Of a DNA stretch of 23,461 nt, positions 23,061 to 23,461 are shown one piece after another. The notes under the pieces are model-generated. The model worked only from the letters and a program-made list of their open reading frames with translations. It was not told the origin of the DNA and did not search any database. The number at the start of each line of letters is the position of its first letter. The stretch's first letter is position 1. Source of the stretch: Glomus cerebriforme (Eukaryota; Glomeromycota; Glomeromycetes; Glomerales; Glomeraceae); NCBI GenBank assembly GCA_003550305.1, contig QKYT01000142.1, positions 154,539 through 177,999 of the forward strand, written 5' to 3'. The position numbers were made by a program, and so were the translations under genes.

Positions 23061-23420
23061 ATGAACTTTCTCTTAGAATTTCGTTTGAATGCTTGTCCAA
23101 TATGTCTTACTTGCTTTGATTGTCAAAGTGAATATGGTAAAGAATGCACTTGCCAAGCAAGAGAAATAGAATGGAAGAGAAGAAAGGCTGAACGCGATTA
23201 TACAATAAATTTTTGTCATAAACCCCTTACACAAAAAGGCGCTACAAACCAAAAAGTTACATTAGATAAAGGATTTGTTGACTGGCTTTTCACTAATATT
23301 TCTTCACATATTAATTTCTCATTACTGCCAAATAACGTAAACATTTGCCAAGATTGTATGAATAAATATCGTAATAAAAATAAAGGTATTATTTTATATA
23401 CAAAATTGTTGTATTTATAA
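23061..23420 (+). CDS. Cysteine-rich protein of unknown function, probably first exon of a longer gene
   Basis: The open frame starts at the first ATG after a promoter-like region and runs at least to residue 108. Unlike its surroundings it has balanced codon use. Cysteines come in pairs: CPIC (12-15), CFDC (18-21), CTC (29-31), C52 and CQDC (96-99), suggesting a metal-binding fold, possibly zinc. A charged stretch follows the first cluster (REIEWKRRKAERDY, 34-47). No enzyme motif, signal peptide or membrane span is visible. Read straight through it stops at 23,418-23,420 (119 residues), but AAAG|GTATTA at 23,386 is a good donor and the sequence beyond it turns intron-like, so the gene probably continues past the window. 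I recall similar sequences as uncharacterised proteins in Rhizophagus; no function can be assigned. Confidence 0.65.
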   Translation: MNFLLEFRLNACPICLTCFDCQSEYGKECTCQAREIEWKRRKAERDYTINFCHKPLTQKGATNQKVTLDKGFVDWLFTNISSHINFSLLPNNVNICQDCMNKYRNKNKGIILYTKLLYL

Positions 23421-23461
23421 ACAATTATTATTTACTTATTCAAATATACCAAACAAGCTGT

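Overview
The window reads as nuclear DNA of an AT-rich fungus. Genes are split by many short introns (about 56-127 nt, GT..AG with pyrimidine tracts), no bacterial signals are present, and five predicted proteins match conserved eukaryotic families. The decayed FAR1/MULE-type transposase, the low GC and the dense repeats fit an arbuscular mycorrhizal fungus of the Rhizophagus/Glomeromycotina type. That placement is inference from memory of these families, not a database result.

Layout: (1) 1-1321 is AT-rich, with a 23-bp A-rich tandem repeat, a foldback and an interstitial telomere-like hexamer array. (2) 1322-9360 is a compact gene block of five complete genes on alternating strands: an oxidised-thiamin-diphosphate-type Nudix hydrolase (-), an ADAL/MAPDA-type adenosine deaminase (+), glycerol kinase (-), an Aurora-type mitotic kinase (+) and dolichol-phosphate mannosyltransferase (-). 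They form two head-to-head pairs with shared promoters and two tail-to-tail pairs only 125-129 bp apart. I rebuilt exon by exon models; all keep frame and give family-typical lengths (319, 357, 502, 312 and 247 residues). These are separate housekeeping functions: metabolite repair, nucleotide salvage, glycerol use, mitosis and glycosylation. No shared pathway is evident.

(3) From about 9.4 kb the sequence becomes a repeat-rich, gene-poor compartment. It holds two inverted copies of a 242-244 bp MITE, each with a perfect 8-bp target duplication; a hairpin-rich island near 10.8-11.06 kb; about 2 kb of featureless AT-rich DNA; and a striking tandem array (13.98-16.76 kb). (4) 17.2-20.4 kb has a patch of ambiguous bases, an old hAT-like MITE and a full-length but broken MULE transposase. 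(5) 20.5-22.5 kb has a minisatellite, a 150-175 bp tandem repeat and a 299-bp TIR element inserted in it with its empty site still visible. (6) At 23,061 a new gene of unknown function with paired cysteines starts and is probably cut by the window edge.

The most unusual object is the 13.98-16.76 kb array: about 19 units of roughly 125 bp. Each unit resembles a whole spliceosomal intron: a GTAAGT donor inside a hairpin, a CTAAC-type branch motif in the loop of a second hairpin, a T-rich tract and a TTTTGTAG acceptor. Only about 25-35 nt of exon-like sequence separates one unit from the next. Donors are mostly intact on the left and mostly mutated on the right, while acceptors persist throughout.
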